This document shows positions 27,738 through 36,154 of a stretch of 64,000 bases of DNA, one piece after another. A program made the translations under genes and the position numbers. The number at the start of each line of letters is the position of its first letter. The stretch's first letter is position 1. The notes under the pieces were generated by a model. It ran no database searches, was not told where the DNA came from, and saw nothing but the letters and a program-made list of their open reading frames with translations. The stretch is from Candidatus Zipacnadum vermilionense (GTDB lineage: Bacteria > Armatimonadota > Zipacnadia > Zipacnadales > Zipacnadaceae), in contig JALGSV010000001.1 in the NCBI GenBank assembly GCA_029821755.1, forward strand, positions 124,001 to 188,000, read 5' to 3'.

Positions 27738-28919
27738 ATGCTCGAAGGCAAGCTGATAATCTGCGACTCCAACATCCCCTGGCACCACAACCGGTACAGC
27801 AAGCACCACTTGATGTCGCGGCTGGCCCGAAGCAACGACGTGGTGTTCATGGACCCGGAGGAGGAGTGGCGGGCGTACCTGCGGCGGGACCGCGGCAAGC
27901 GCGGAAGCCTGGCGCGGCGGACCTGGCAACCGGAGGGCGAGGACCTGACGGTGTTCACGCCGCTGTGGCTCCCGGGGCGTTCCCGCCTTGACTTCCTGCG
28001 GCGCCGGGAGGAGCCGTATCTTGTGCGGCAGGCGCGCAGCCTAGTCCGCCGCCATCCCGGCCAGGACCTGATCCTATTCCTGGGCAACGCCTGGCACGTG
28101 TTCCTGCTTGACGCCTTCCCGGAGGCGGCCTGCACCATCTACCACTGCTCGGACAACTTCCCGGCGATGTTCGAGGGCGACTTTCGGCGGCGGTTCGAGG
28201 AGCGGGAGCAGGAGATGATTCGGAGGGCGGATCTGGTGGTGTGCTCCCACGCGATGCTGGTGGAGAAGTGCCAGCAGCACAGTGACCGTGTTCACTATAT
28301 GGAGCACGCCGTGGACGAGAGGTTCTTCCGGCCGGAGGGGGAGGTAGATTGCCCGGAGGACTTAGCGATGATTCCGCGACCGAGAGTCCTCTTCTTGGGA
28401 TCATTGGACGGGCTGGTTGACTATGACCTCATGGCGGACCTGTGCACTGCTGCGCCCAGCCTCTCTCTGGTTCTGATCGGGCCGACGTCTGCGGACGTCG
28501 CGGACCCCGTGGCTCGCCTCGCCGAACAGCCCAATGCCCACGTGCTGGGGCCGCGCCGCTGGGACTCGTTGCCCTCGTACCTATGGCACATGGATATCGG
28601 TCTAATGCCGTGGGTCCAGAACGAGTGGATGGCTGGGGCTTGCCCCCTCAAGCTCTACGAATACTTGGCCGCCGGGCTGCCCATCGTTTCGACGCCGCCG
28701 GACGTGCCCGCGCATCTGCAGCGCTTCGTCACAATAGCCCAGGGCGCCAAGCAGTTCCTGGAGGCGGTGGAGGCCTCCCTGCAGGAGCCACCCGCTGCGC
28801 GCGCCGAGCGGGAGCGCTACGCGGCGGAGAACTGCACCTGGCGCAGCCGCAGCGAGCGCCTGGGGGAGTTGATCTGCGCCCACCTGCAGCAGCGGGCTGG
28901 GCAGGACGAAGGCCCATGA
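27738..28919 (+). CDS. glycosyltransferase of GT-B fold (TuaH-like)
   Basis: A protein of 393 residues related in layout to the product at 25558: IYHCSDNFPAMFEGDF, then EMIRRADLVVCSHAMLVEKC, VHYMEHAVDERFF, LFLGSLDGLVDYD and CPLKLYEYLAAGLPIVSTP. The H-C-S-D and E-Y-L-A-A-G blocks are typical of the TuaH/GT1-like bacterial family. ATG 27738 lies 5 bases past the previous stop; GTG 27726 in the same frame would overlap it. It is coupled to the membrane protein downstream by ATGA. Confidence 0.8.
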   Translation: MLEGKLIICDSNIPWHHNRYSKHHLMSRLARSNDVVFMDPEEEWRAYLRRDRGKRGSLARRTWQPEGEDLTVFTPLWLPGRSRLDFLRRREEPYLVRQARSLVRRHPGQDLILFLGNAWHVFLLDAFPEAACTIYHCSDNFPAMFEGDFRRRFEEREQEMIRRADLVVCSHAMLVEKCQQHSDRVHYMEHAVDERFFRPEGEVDCPEDLAMIPRPRVLFLGSLDGLVDYDLMADLCTAAPSLSLVLIGPTSADVADPVARLAEQPNAHVLGPRRWDSLPSYLWHMDIGLMPWVQNEWMAGACPLKLYEYLAAGLPIVSTPPDVPAHLQRFVTIAQGAKQFLEAVEASLQEPPAARAERERYAAENCTWRSRSERLGELICAHLQQRAGQDEGP

Positions 28920-30397
28920 AAGCATCGACGAAGGCGCTGAACCTGGTCGCGACCTCGGTCTTTGTGTTGCTCACGCTGATGATGATCGCGTGGCTGGCGT
29001 ATGTGGTCCGACATGTGGTGGTGTGGGGAAGCGCGGTGCGGGCCATGGTGCTGTTGGGGGCGATCTTGCTGGCTGCGACTGCCGCTTGGGTTGCTCATCG
29101 GAGGGGCCAGTGGAACCTGCATCTCACGTTCCGCGCGAGAATGGGCGTAGTCGCTGCTGTGCTCGTCCTGGGACTGGCCCTGCGCATCGTCGCCGCAACG
29201 GCTGTTCCCGTGGTGGTAAGCAGTGACCCAGGAGCATACGTCGCACTCGGCAAGCAACTTGCGCAGCATGGAGAGTACGATCTCTCCGAGGCCAACCAGC
29301 GACTGCTGTCTCTTCGGCCACCCGGCTACCCTCTGCTGTTGGCTGGAGGATACTGGTTGTCAGGCGGGCGCGGCTGGGCGTGGTATGCCGTCAACATAGT
29401 CGCGCAGACAATGCTCGCAGCGTTCGGAGCGCTGCTAGTGATGGAACTGGCCGGCTCCGTCGCCGGAATGGTGGCGTTCGGCGTCCTCTACTTGTGTCCT
29501 TTGAATGTGGTGACGGTCTGGTGGGGGTATTCTGAGGTCCCGTGGGGTGCTTTTCTATTTGCCGGCATGTGGTTGCTGTCCCGATGTCGAGCGGTTAGCG
29601 GTACGCGAGGAGGAACCGTGGTCGCCTTGGTGGCGGGGTTGTCGTTGGGCTTTGCGGCTCTGATCAGGCCGCCGGCGCTGCTGATGGTGCCCCTGGCCGT
29701 GGCTTTCGCCGCTCGCCAAAGGGCACGGTGGTCGTGGCGTCAGCCTGCGCTAATCACAGCGGGGGTCTTACTTGCCGTCGCGCCGTGGACTGTCCGCAAT
29801 TGGGTGGTGCAGGGCCATCGCTTTGTGCTCATCAGTACTGACGGCGGCGAGGTCTTCTACGCCACTAACCGGATGCTGGGGAACCCGCAGTGGGGCGGAG
29901 CATACTTGCCCGAGGGGCACCGATATCTTCGTAGTATCTGCCCCGACGAGGTCGAACGCGACCGACTGGGGTATCGGCTGGGCATGCAGGAGATCCGAGA
30001 GGCCCCGGCCCTGTTCTTGCGTTCGCTCCCATATAGGTACGGCACCTTGTGGAGTACACACCTCGCTGGTTTGGGTTGGGCACGTCTCTCAACAGGGGAG
30101 ATACGCGTCCTGACCGCCCTGTTACTGCTCAGCTACTGGGTTATCCCTGTCTTGGTGTTGTTCCGCTGGCGTCGGGTCTGGTGGTTGCTCCGAAGTAACG
30201 CTATCGCGACTCTGCTTGCCGCGGTCTACGTCATGTATATGGTGGCGCTGATACCGTTCGAGGTGTTCGAGAAGAACCACTATCCTCTCCTCCTCGTTCC
30301 TCTGATCCTGGGAATAGCCGCCCTCTTCCCAGGCGAGACGCAGAGGGAAGGTCTGCTGGCGACTTCGGGGCAGCATTCTGGCTCATGCGCATCCTAG
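28916..30397 (+). CDS. polytopic membrane protein of GT39/ArnT type
   Basis: A protein of 493 residues with about 11 hydrophobic segments. The first extracytoplasmic loop after two or three helices carries SSDPGAYVALGKQLAQHGEYD, matching the D-x-x-x-Y lipid-sugar transferase loop of the GT-C fold, and LRPPGYPLLLAGGYW follows as in ArnT/GT39 proteins. GT-C enzymes use polyprenyl-phosphate sugars on the outer face of the membrane. It could glycosylate the exported polymer or a protein. The reading frame is open far upstream but the start is set by the ATGA overlap at 28916. Confidence 0.78.
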   Translation: MKASTKALNLVATSVFVLLTLMMIAWLAYVVRHVVVWGSAVRAMVLLGAILLAATAAWVAHRRGQWNLHLTFRARMGVVAAVLVLGLALRIVAATAVPVVVSSDPGAYVALGKQLAQHGEYDLSEANQRLLSLRPPGYPLLLAGGYWLSGGRGWAWYAVNIVAQTMLAAFGALLVMELAGSVAGMVAFGVLYLCPLNVVTVWWGYSEVPWGAFLFAGMWLLSRCRAVSGTRGGTVVALVAGLSLGFAALIRPPALLMVPLAVAFAARQRARWSWRQPALITAGVLLAVAPWTVRNWVVQGHRFVLISTDGGEVFYATNRMLGNPQWGGAYLPEGHRYLRSICPDEVERDRLGYRLGMQEIREAPALFLRSLPYRYGTLWSTHLAGLGWARLSTGEIRVLTALLLLSYWVIPVLVLFRWRRVWWLLRSNAIATLLAAVYVMYMVALIPFEVFEKNHYPLLLVPLILGIAALFPGETQREGLLATSGQHSGSCAS

Positions 30398-31602
30398 TCC
30401 TGAGCAAGTCCTTCCCCACCGGCGACCGTCCCGCCTACGGTGCGGACCTGATGTGCCGGCGGGTGGTCGAGCACCTGGTCAGCAGCGGGCATGAGGTGGT
30501 GGTGCTTACCAGTCGGAGCATGACGCCGGTCACCGAGGACGGCCCGGTGGTCTGGCCTCACTTGGTGAAGAACCGGCCGGACCCGAGCCTGCAGCCGGAC
30601 CAGTGGTCATGGCGCGATAAATTGCAGTTCCTGGGCAAGGCGCGGCACAATTACGTCGTGACCAGGCACGCCCTGAGCAAGTTCCGGCCCGAGGTCGTCT
30701 ATGTAAGCGATCTCGAGTTGCTGACGGGGTCACCGTTGGGGGCGGCGCACGAGGCGGGCGTGCCTCTGGTCTTCCATGCGCACGACCTGACGCTCCTGCA
30801 CACGGTGGGTGAGCAGTCCGACGCGCACGCGGCGCGCGGGGCGAAGCAGGCGCTGCTGGACTGGTTCCTGCGCCCGGCGCGAGGCGGGCGTTCCGTGCGA
30901 TCGTGGCCACTATTGGCCGTAAGTGAGTTCATCGCCGAACAATACCTCGGCATCGGCTGGGAGCGTGACCAGGTCCGGGTGGTGTACAATGGGGTGGAGG
31001 AGCCGCACTTCGCCGGCGGCCCGCGCACGAGGCCGGAGGGGAACTCCATCCTTCTGGCCGGGCGATGTGTGCTAGACAAGGGACTGCACGTTGCGGTGGA
31101 GGCAGTTGGTCGTCTGGCGGAGCGCGGCGTGGAGGTGGAGCTGCACCTGGTCGGTGAGTTCCAGCGCGATACGTACCGGGCGCGGCTTGAGGAACTCGCG
31201 GTGCAGTGGGGCGTGGCGGGGAGTATCGTCTACCGAGGCTACTTGAGCCCCGAGGAGATGCCTGGGGAGTACCGACGCCACGCTTGCGCCACCATGCCCT
31301 CCGTCTGGGAGGAGCCGTTTGGGCTGATCTCTGCCGAGGCGCAGGCGAACGGGACGCCGGTCGTGGTCTCGCGGACCGGAGGGCTGCCGGAGACCGTGGA
31401 CGAGGAGACCACCGGGCTGATGGTGCCACCTGGTGACGCCCTGGCTCTGGCTGAGGCGATCGAGCAGTTGGTGACTGACAGCGACAAGTGGCAGCGGATG
31501 AGCGCGGCGGGGCAGCAGTTCGCTTGCAGCAGGTTTGTCATGCGGAGGATGGTTAGCGCAGTGGAGAAGTGTCTCCTCGAGACAGCCCGAGGGGAGGAGT
31601 AA
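30385..31602 (+). CDS. GT4-family glycosyltransferase
   Basis: A protein of 405 residues starting MRILVLSKSFPTGDRPAYGA. It has FHAHDLTLLH in the acceptor domain, VVYNGVEEPHF at the linker and, in the donor domain, SVWEEPFGLISAEAQANGTPVV, the GT4 signature with E-x7-E. It overlaps the membrane protein gene by 13 bases. GGGGAGGAG near its 3' end serves the next gene. Confidence 0.87.
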   Translation: MRILVLSKSFPTGDRPAYGADLMCRRVVEHLVSSGHEVVVLTSRSMTPVTEDGPVVWPHLVKNRPDPSLQPDQWSWRDKLQFLGKARHNYVVTRHALSKFRPEVVYVSDLELLTGSPLGAAHEAGVPLVFHAHDLTLLHTVGEQSDAHAARGAKQALLDWFLRPARGGRSVRSWPLLAVSEFIAEQYLGIGWERDQVRVVYNGVEEPHFAGGPRTRPEGNSILLAGRCVLDKGLHVAVEAVGRLAERGVEVELHLVGEFQRDTYRARLEELAVQWGVAGSIVYRGYLSPEEMPGEYRRHACATMPSVWEEPFGLISAEAQANGTPVVVSRTGGLPETVDEETTGLMVPPGDALALAEAIEQLVTDSDKWQRMSAAGQQFACSRFVMRRMVSAVEKCLLETARGEE

Positions 31603-31609
31603 CCGCGCG

Positions 31610-32365
31610 GTGCAGATACTCATGTACCACAGCATCAGCGAGGCGGCAAGCCCGATGAGTCTGTCACCCGCCGCCTTCTCGCGCCAGATGGCTTGGCTGC
31701 GCCAGAACGGATGGCAGAGCCTGACGCTGAGGACGGCCATGGAGACCGACCGCCCGCCGCGGCGTGCGGTGGTGCTGACCTTTGACGACGGCTTTGCGGA
31801 CGCGTACCTCACGGCCTGGCCGATACTGCGCGAGCACGGCATGACCGCCACCGTCTTTCTGGTGACGGATCAGGTGGGCCAGGTGGCGTCGTGGCCGGAG
31901 GCCAGGCCGGTGGCGCCCTTGCTGGACTGGGGGCAGATCAAGGAGATGGCCTCCGCCGGGATCGAGTTCGGCTCACATACGGCTACGCACCTGGACGTGC
32001 GCACCGCCAGCGATGACGAGATCTACCGGGAACTAGTGCAATCCAAGGCTACGCTGGAAGAGCAATTGGGGGAAGAGGTAGTGTCCTTCGCCTATCCCTA
32101 TGGGTACTTCAGGACAGTGCTGCCAGAGTTGCTGAGGGAGGCCGGTTACCGCTACGCCGTGCTCGCCGGTGGCTACCGTGACAACCGAGGATGTCTGGAC
32201 GCCATGCGGTTGAGTCGGACGCCAGTGTGGGGGCGAGACAGTCTCTTCACTTTTCAGGCCAAGGTGCGTGGCTGGCTAGCCTATCGGCACTACACCGAGA
32301 AGGCGGCGGTGGAGGTGCGCTGGCAATGCAAGGAATTACGGCGGAGGTGGGGCCGTGGACGTTAG
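31610..32365 (+). CDS. NodB-type polysaccharide deacetylase
   Basis: A protein of 251 residues with the carbohydrate esterase 4 fold: VVLTFDDGFADAY near residue 56 supplies the catalytic base and metal Asp, HTATHLD near 123 the two metal His, and FAYPYGYF the usual late motif. CE4 enzymes remove N- or O-acetyl groups from glycans. No signal peptide is visible, so it may act on lipid-linked intermediates in the cytoplasm. I start at GTG 31610, ten bases after GGGGAGGAG (31591-31599); ATG 31622 is possible. Confidence 0.85.
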   Translation: MQILMYHSISEAASPMSLSPAAFSRQMAWLRQNGWQSLTLRTAMETDRPPRRAVVLTFDDGFADAYLTAWPILREHGMTATVFLVTDQVGQVASWPEARPVAPLLDWGQIKEMASAGIEFGSHTATHLDVRTASDDEIYRELVQSKATLEEQLGEEVVSFAYPYGYFRTVLPELLREAGYRYAVLAGGYRDNRGCLDAMRLSRTPVWGRDSLFTFQAKVRGWLAYRHYTEKAAVEVRWQCKELRRRWGRGR

Positions 32366-32382
32366 CCTGGTCACCGAGGAAG

Positions 32383-32406
32383 ACGACATGACACGCTTCA
32401 TGTCGT
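32383..32406. repeat. 9-bp inverted repeat between deacetylase and acyltransferase genes
   Basis: ACGACATGA (32383-32391) and TCATGTCGT (32398-32406) are perfect reverse complements with a 6-base loop. No T-run follows, so it is not a clear terminator. It sits in one of the few gaps (107 bases) in this gene train. Confidence 0.45.
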
Positions 32407-32472
32407 GCGAATGGTTGTCGGTATGGTGGAAGCACGCTTCGGGCTAGCCATCGCAGGAAAGATGCTGCAGCT

Positions 32473-33483
32473 ATGGAGATTCGCGCGTGGGCCGAAACCG
32501 ATACAGCCGGGTTCCGCGAACTGTTTGCATCATGCTTCGGAAGGGAGATAGGTGAGGACTACTGCCGCTGGAAGTTCGATACGAATCCAGCGGGTGAGGC
32601 GATACGATATGTAGCATTCGAGAACGCGCAAGTAGTCGGCTGCGTCAACTTCATTCCGCTGCGGCTATGGATTGAGGGAGAGAAAACCATAGCCTATCAG
32701 AGTGTGGACACTATGGTACATCCAGAGCTCCGGCGGCAGGGATTGTTTTCTGCTCTGACGCAAACGGCTCTGGGAGAGATGTCTAGGCGCGGTGGATTGG
32801 TGAAAGTCAACTTCCCCGGGAGCGAATCGTATCCTGGCTACCTCAAACTGAACCATCAGCTTCTGATGCATTTCGAGTACTGGTTCCATCTTGATACTGT
32901 TACCGGGCTACGACGAGCGGCAAGGGTACGCACCCCAAGAGGCCCCGACGAGGGTGCCATCGCGGTGTGCTTACCTAAGAACGTAGAACGGATCAGTTTC
33001 TTTGGGCCGGCGGTGGATCGCTTGTGGGAGTCTGCCAGGAGGAAGTGGCGCGTCATCCAGGAACGGTCCAGCGAAGCTCTTCAGTGGCGCTACTATGCGA
33101 GACCCGACCGTCGCTATTCGTGCTATGGCTACCTCGAGGGGGGAGAGTGTCTTGGGTACGTGATAGTCCAGGGCGCCAAACTGGTGGACCTGCTCACCAC
33201 TGGACACCCGCAAGTGATGGACTCCTTGCTGCGGGCCGCCCGTTGTCATCAAGCTCTGACCCATGAGGCTGTCCAGCACGTCTGGCTCTCCCCGGGAGCG
33301 GTGGAGCGTAGAGCGTGGCTGAGACGGCGATGGCGTCAGGTCCGAGTGTGGCACGGCAAGGGGCCGTTCTACCCCAAACAGCCTGTGTGCCTCTACTTAC
33401 TTGATTCGCATACTGCCGTGAGTAAGGTACTGATGGCTCCCGGTAACTGGTACCTCACTATGGGCGACACAGACTGGGCCTGA
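32473..33483 (+). CDS. GNAT-fold acyltransferase (Eis-like N-terminal domain)
   Basis: A protein of 336 residues. The N-terminal half is a GNAT domain, with VDTMVHPELRRQGLFSALT as the acyl-CoA motif (R-x-x-G). The C-terminal half is a second, diverged domain of the kind seen in Eis/FemAB-like double-GNAT proteins. It may N-acylate an aminosugar, for instance one exposed by the adjacent deacetylase or made by the CapD-type pathway; this is inference. Its third codon positions look less GC-rich than those of the neighbours, hinting at separate acquisition. No strong ribosome site is seen before ATG 32473. Confidence 0.72.
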   Translation: MEIRAWAETDTAGFRELFASCFGREIGEDYCRWKFDTNPAGEAIRYVAFENAQVVGCVNFIPLRLWIEGEKTIAYQSVDTMVHPELRRQGLFSALTQTALGEMSRRGGLVKVNFPGSESYPGYLKLNHQLLMHFEYWFHLDTVTGLRRAARVRTPRGPDEGAIAVCLPKNVERISFFGPAVDRLWESARRKWRVIQERSSEALQWRYYARPDRRYSCYGYLEGGECLGYVIVQGAKLVDLLTTGHPQVMDSLLRAARCHQALTHEAVQHVWLSPGAVERRAWLRRRWRQVRVWHGKGPFYPKQPVCLYLLDSHTAVSKVLMAPGNWYLTMGDTDWA

Positions 33484-33508
33484 GCGAGATTGAGAGGAGG
33501 CTCCGTAC

Positions 33509-34612
33509 ATGCGCGTAGCTCTGCTGCAAACTCCTACCGCCGTTCTGGACCTGGACCACACCGGCGGTATGGAAGTGGTGGAACTGAGCGAACTGCGGGA
33601 ACTCCAACGCCGGGGCGTCGAGGCCCGTCTGTATGCGGCTAAGGTGGAGGGGGACAAACCTGACGTCCGGGTACTGCGCGATTGGGGATACCAGAAGCGA
33701 ATTGCGAAGTTTGCCTACTACTACAACTTGGCCAGAGCGGAGCGCACCGCGGACGTCTTCCACGGGCACTATACTCCGGCCCTGGCGCTGACTCACCCCC
33801 GCAAGTCGGTGGTGCACTTCCACGGACTGGCGATGGCGGAAATCCCACTCTACCGGTACGCGGCCGTCCGCTGCCACCAAGCGCACTATGTCTTCTGCTC
33901 GCAGTTCGTGGCCGACGGCTTCCTCGCACGGTACCCGGGCATTCCCGAGGACCACTTGCACGTTGTCTACAACGGGGTTGATACCCGCCTGTTTCACCCG
34001 CCGCACGAGAAGCGATCAGCGGGTGGCAAAGTCAGGATCATGTTCTACGCGGGCTGGATACCAAACAAGGGCATCTACGAACTACTCGACGCGGCCGCAC
34101 TGTTGGAGTCGCGGCGGCAGGATTTCGAGCTGCATTTCGGCGGTTCCGCCTTCAGTCACTACCGTCGCCCGGAATCGGAGGAGATTGACCGGCAGGTGCG
34201 GGAGAAGGCGGCCAGGCTCAAGTGTGTGCGGTTGATCGGCCACTTGGCGCACGAGGAGCTGCCGGATTTGCTGCGCACCATGGACATTGGCGTGGTGCCC
34301 TCAACTTACGATGATCCATTTCCTCTGGTACCGCTGGAGATGATGGGATCAGGCTTGCCGGTGGTCGCTTACAGTGCCGGGGGGCTGAAGGAGTCGATAG
34401 CAGATGGAGAGACCGGTTTCCTGGTAGAGAACAGAAGTGTACCGAAGCTGGCTGAAGCCATCGAGCGACTGATTGACGATGCCCAACTACGTCAACGGAT
34501 GGGAGAGGCGGCGCGCAAGCGAGTGGAGCGCTACTTCACCTGGGACCGCCACGTCGACAAGCTCATGGAAATCTACGAGCAGATCATGCGGCAGAACTAT
34601 AGGAAGCGATGA
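33509..34612 (+). CDS. GT4-family glycosyltransferase
   Basis: A protein of 367 residues. LDHTGGMEVVELSELREL is the N-terminal acceptor helix, VVHFHGLAMAE and VVYNGVDTRLF mark the domain junction, and IMFYAGWIPNKGIYELLDAA with DPFPLVPLEMMGSGLPVVAY form the donor domain. GAGAGGAGG stands about ten bases before ATG 33509. It overlaps the next GT2 gene by ATGA. It probably extends the repeat unit. Confidence 0.87.
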   Translation: MRVALLQTPTAVLDLDHTGGMEVVELSELRELQRRGVEARLYAAKVEGDKPDVRVLRDWGYQKRIAKFAYYYNLARAERTADVFHGHYTPALALTHPRKSVVHFHGLAMAEIPLYRYAAVRCHQAHYVFCSQFVADGFLARYPGIPEDHLHVVYNGVDTRLFHPPHEKRSAGGKVRIMFYAGWIPNKGIYELLDAAALLESRRQDFELHFGGSAFSHYRRPESEEIDRQVREKAARLKCVRLIGHLAHEELPDLLRTMDIGVVPSTYDDPFPLVPLEMMGSGLPVVAYSAGGLKESIADGETGFLVENRSVPKLAEAIERLIDDAQLRQRMGEAARKRVERYFTWDRHVDKLMEIYEQIMRQNYRKR

Positions 34613-35592
34613 TGCTGGTTAGTGTCGTCGTGCCCACCCATAGCCGCCTGGGGATTCTCCGGCAGACTGTCGGGCGACTGTTGGGGCAAGAGTTGACCGA
34701 TGGTGACTACGAGCTCATCGTGGTCGATGACCACTCGGAGGACGGCACTTACGAGTGGCTCTGCGAGGAGGCTCGGCGCGAGCCGAGGTTACAGACGGTG
34801 CGTAGTCCGCGCCGGGGGCGGTCGGCGGCCCGGAATGCCGGGATCGCGGCGGCTGGCGGTGAGTTGCTCGTCTTCCTGGATGACGACATGTGGGTTGGGC
34901 CGGGGTTCCTGGAGGCCCACGGGGGCGCTTACCGGGAGGCCGCTGGGGCACCGGTGGTGAGCGTCGGCAAGATGCGGCCTTGGCCGGACAACGCGCCCAC
35001 GATCGCCAACCTTGCGTACGACCGGCGGCTGGCGCATATTGACGATTGCATGACACAGTATGGTGACGACCTGCCCTGTCGCTACCTGTGCACCGGCAAT
35101 GTCTCGATCCCGCGAAGTCTGCTGGGGCCGGGGCCGGCGTTTGACGAGGGCTTTGCGGGGTATAGCTTCGAGGATACGGAACTGGGCTACAGCCTGGCGG
35201 AGAAAGGCGCTGGTTTTCGCTACGTACCTGAGGCCTATGCTGAGCATCGCACGGACACGACGATGGCGGCGTTGCTGCGCAAACGAGAGGAAGCAGGGCG
35301 GTCGGCGGTGCGCTTCCTGCAGCGGCACCCGGAGGCGGCGGAGCATATGGAGGTGCCGTACGAGGTGTCGGGAGTGGCAAGCACGGCGCGGCAAGATGGT
35401 CTGGGGAAACGGCTGGGGAAGTCGGTGCTGTTTTCTCGAGTAGGAGTCGCGCTGGGGGGTGTCATGCTGACCATCGCTGCGGCAGCCGGTATTCAGGAGA
35501 CGGCGGTGGACTTGATACAGCGGGTCGGCTATGTTAGATATGGAAGAGCATACCGGGAGGCAGCGGCAACATGCAGACATGCCTCCGACTAG
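34609..35592 (+). CDS. GT2-family glycosyltransferase
   Basis: A protein of 327 residues with GT-A fold: VSVVVPTHSRLGILRQTVG at the N terminus, VVDDHSEDGT for nucleotide binding, FLDDDMWVG as the D-x-D metal site and FEDTELGYSL as the catalytic base region. A hydrophobic segment near residues 280-300 (VLFSRVGVALGGVMLTIAAAAGI) may anchor it to the membrane. Translation is coupled to the GT4 gene before it. Confidence 0.86.
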   Translation: MMLVSVVVPTHSRLGILRQTVGRLLGQELTDGDYELIVVDDHSEDGTYEWLCEEARREPRLQTVRSPRRGRSAARNAGIAAAGGELLVFLDDDMWVGPGFLEAHGGAYREAAGAPVVSVGKMRPWPDNAPTIANLAYDRRLAHIDDCMTQYGDDLPCRYLCTGNVSIPRSLLGPGPAFDEGFAGYSFEDTELGYSLAEKGAGFRYVPEAYAEHRTDTTMAALLRKREEAGRSAVRFLQRHPEAAEHMEVPYEVSGVASTARQDGLGKRLGKSVLFSRVGVALGGVMLTIAAAAGIQETAVDLIQRVGYVRYGRAYREAAATCRHASD

Positions 35593-35638
35593 ACCTATGA
35601 TGCAGGGGAGCCTGGCCCCAGAGATGCGAGGTGGCACC

Positions 35639-36145
35639 GTGAGCGGCAAAAGCGGAATCATTGAGCTAAGCGACCTGCCTTCGGTTGGGAGAGCGCTTCG
35701 GTCGGAAGGCCAACGCCTAGTCCTGACTAACGGATGCTTCGATCTCCTCCACGCTGGCCACGTGCAGCTGCTCGAATCCGCTAAGAGCTTCGGGAACGTT
35801 CTACTGGTTGCTGTGAACAGTGACCGTTCAGTGCGTGAACTCAAGGGTCCCACTCGGCCCGTGGTGCCCCAGGATTCACGAGCATTGGTGCTGGCTGCTC
35901 TGGTCAGTGTGGATCTGGTAGTGATATTCGACACGCTGCGCGTCACGCCAGTCATCGAGGCGTTCAGGCCGGACGTTTTCGTGAAAGGCGGCGACTACAC
36001 TGTCGAGACGCTCGACGTGGGGGAAAGGAATGCCCTCGAGTCGATACGTGCGGAGATCGTGATCATGTCCCTGGTAGATGGTCTATCCACAACTGGCATC
36101 ATCAACAAGATCGCTGGCGTGCCGGGCGCTCCTGGGGCCGAGTAA
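35639..36145 (+). CDS. rfaE2: D-glycero-beta-D-manno-heptose 1-phosphate adenylyltransferase
   Basis: A protein of 168 residues matching the stand-alone C-terminal half of HldE. LTNGCFDLLHAGHVQLLESA (about 32-51) contains the H-x-G-H nucleotide-binding motif, VNSDRSVRELKG, FVKGGDY and GLSTTGII follow as in the RfaE2 family. It makes ADP-heptose from heptose-1-phosphate in the cytoplasm. The start is uncertain: GTG 35639 has GAGGTG five bases upstream, and in-frame ATGs exist at 35579, 35597 and 35624. The next gene is a GT9 heptosyltransferase, which uses exactly this kind of donor. No heptose kinase or isomerase is in the window. Confidence 0.87.
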   Translation: MSGKSGIIELSDLPSVGRALRSEGQRLVLTNGCFDLLHAGHVQLLESAKSFGNVLLVAVNSDRSVRELKGPTRPVVPQDSRALVLAALVSVDLVVIFDTLRVTPVIEAFRPDVFVKGGDYTVETLDVGERNALESIRAEIVIMSLVDGLSTTGIINKIAGVPGAPGAE

Positions 36146-36154
36146 GGAGCGCTT

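Noticed and set aside
28442-28915. upstream extension of the membrane protein gene at 28916
   Set aside because: It would overlap the end of the TuaH-like gene by about 480 bases; the ATGA overlap at 28916 gives a normal start with a membrane helix close by.
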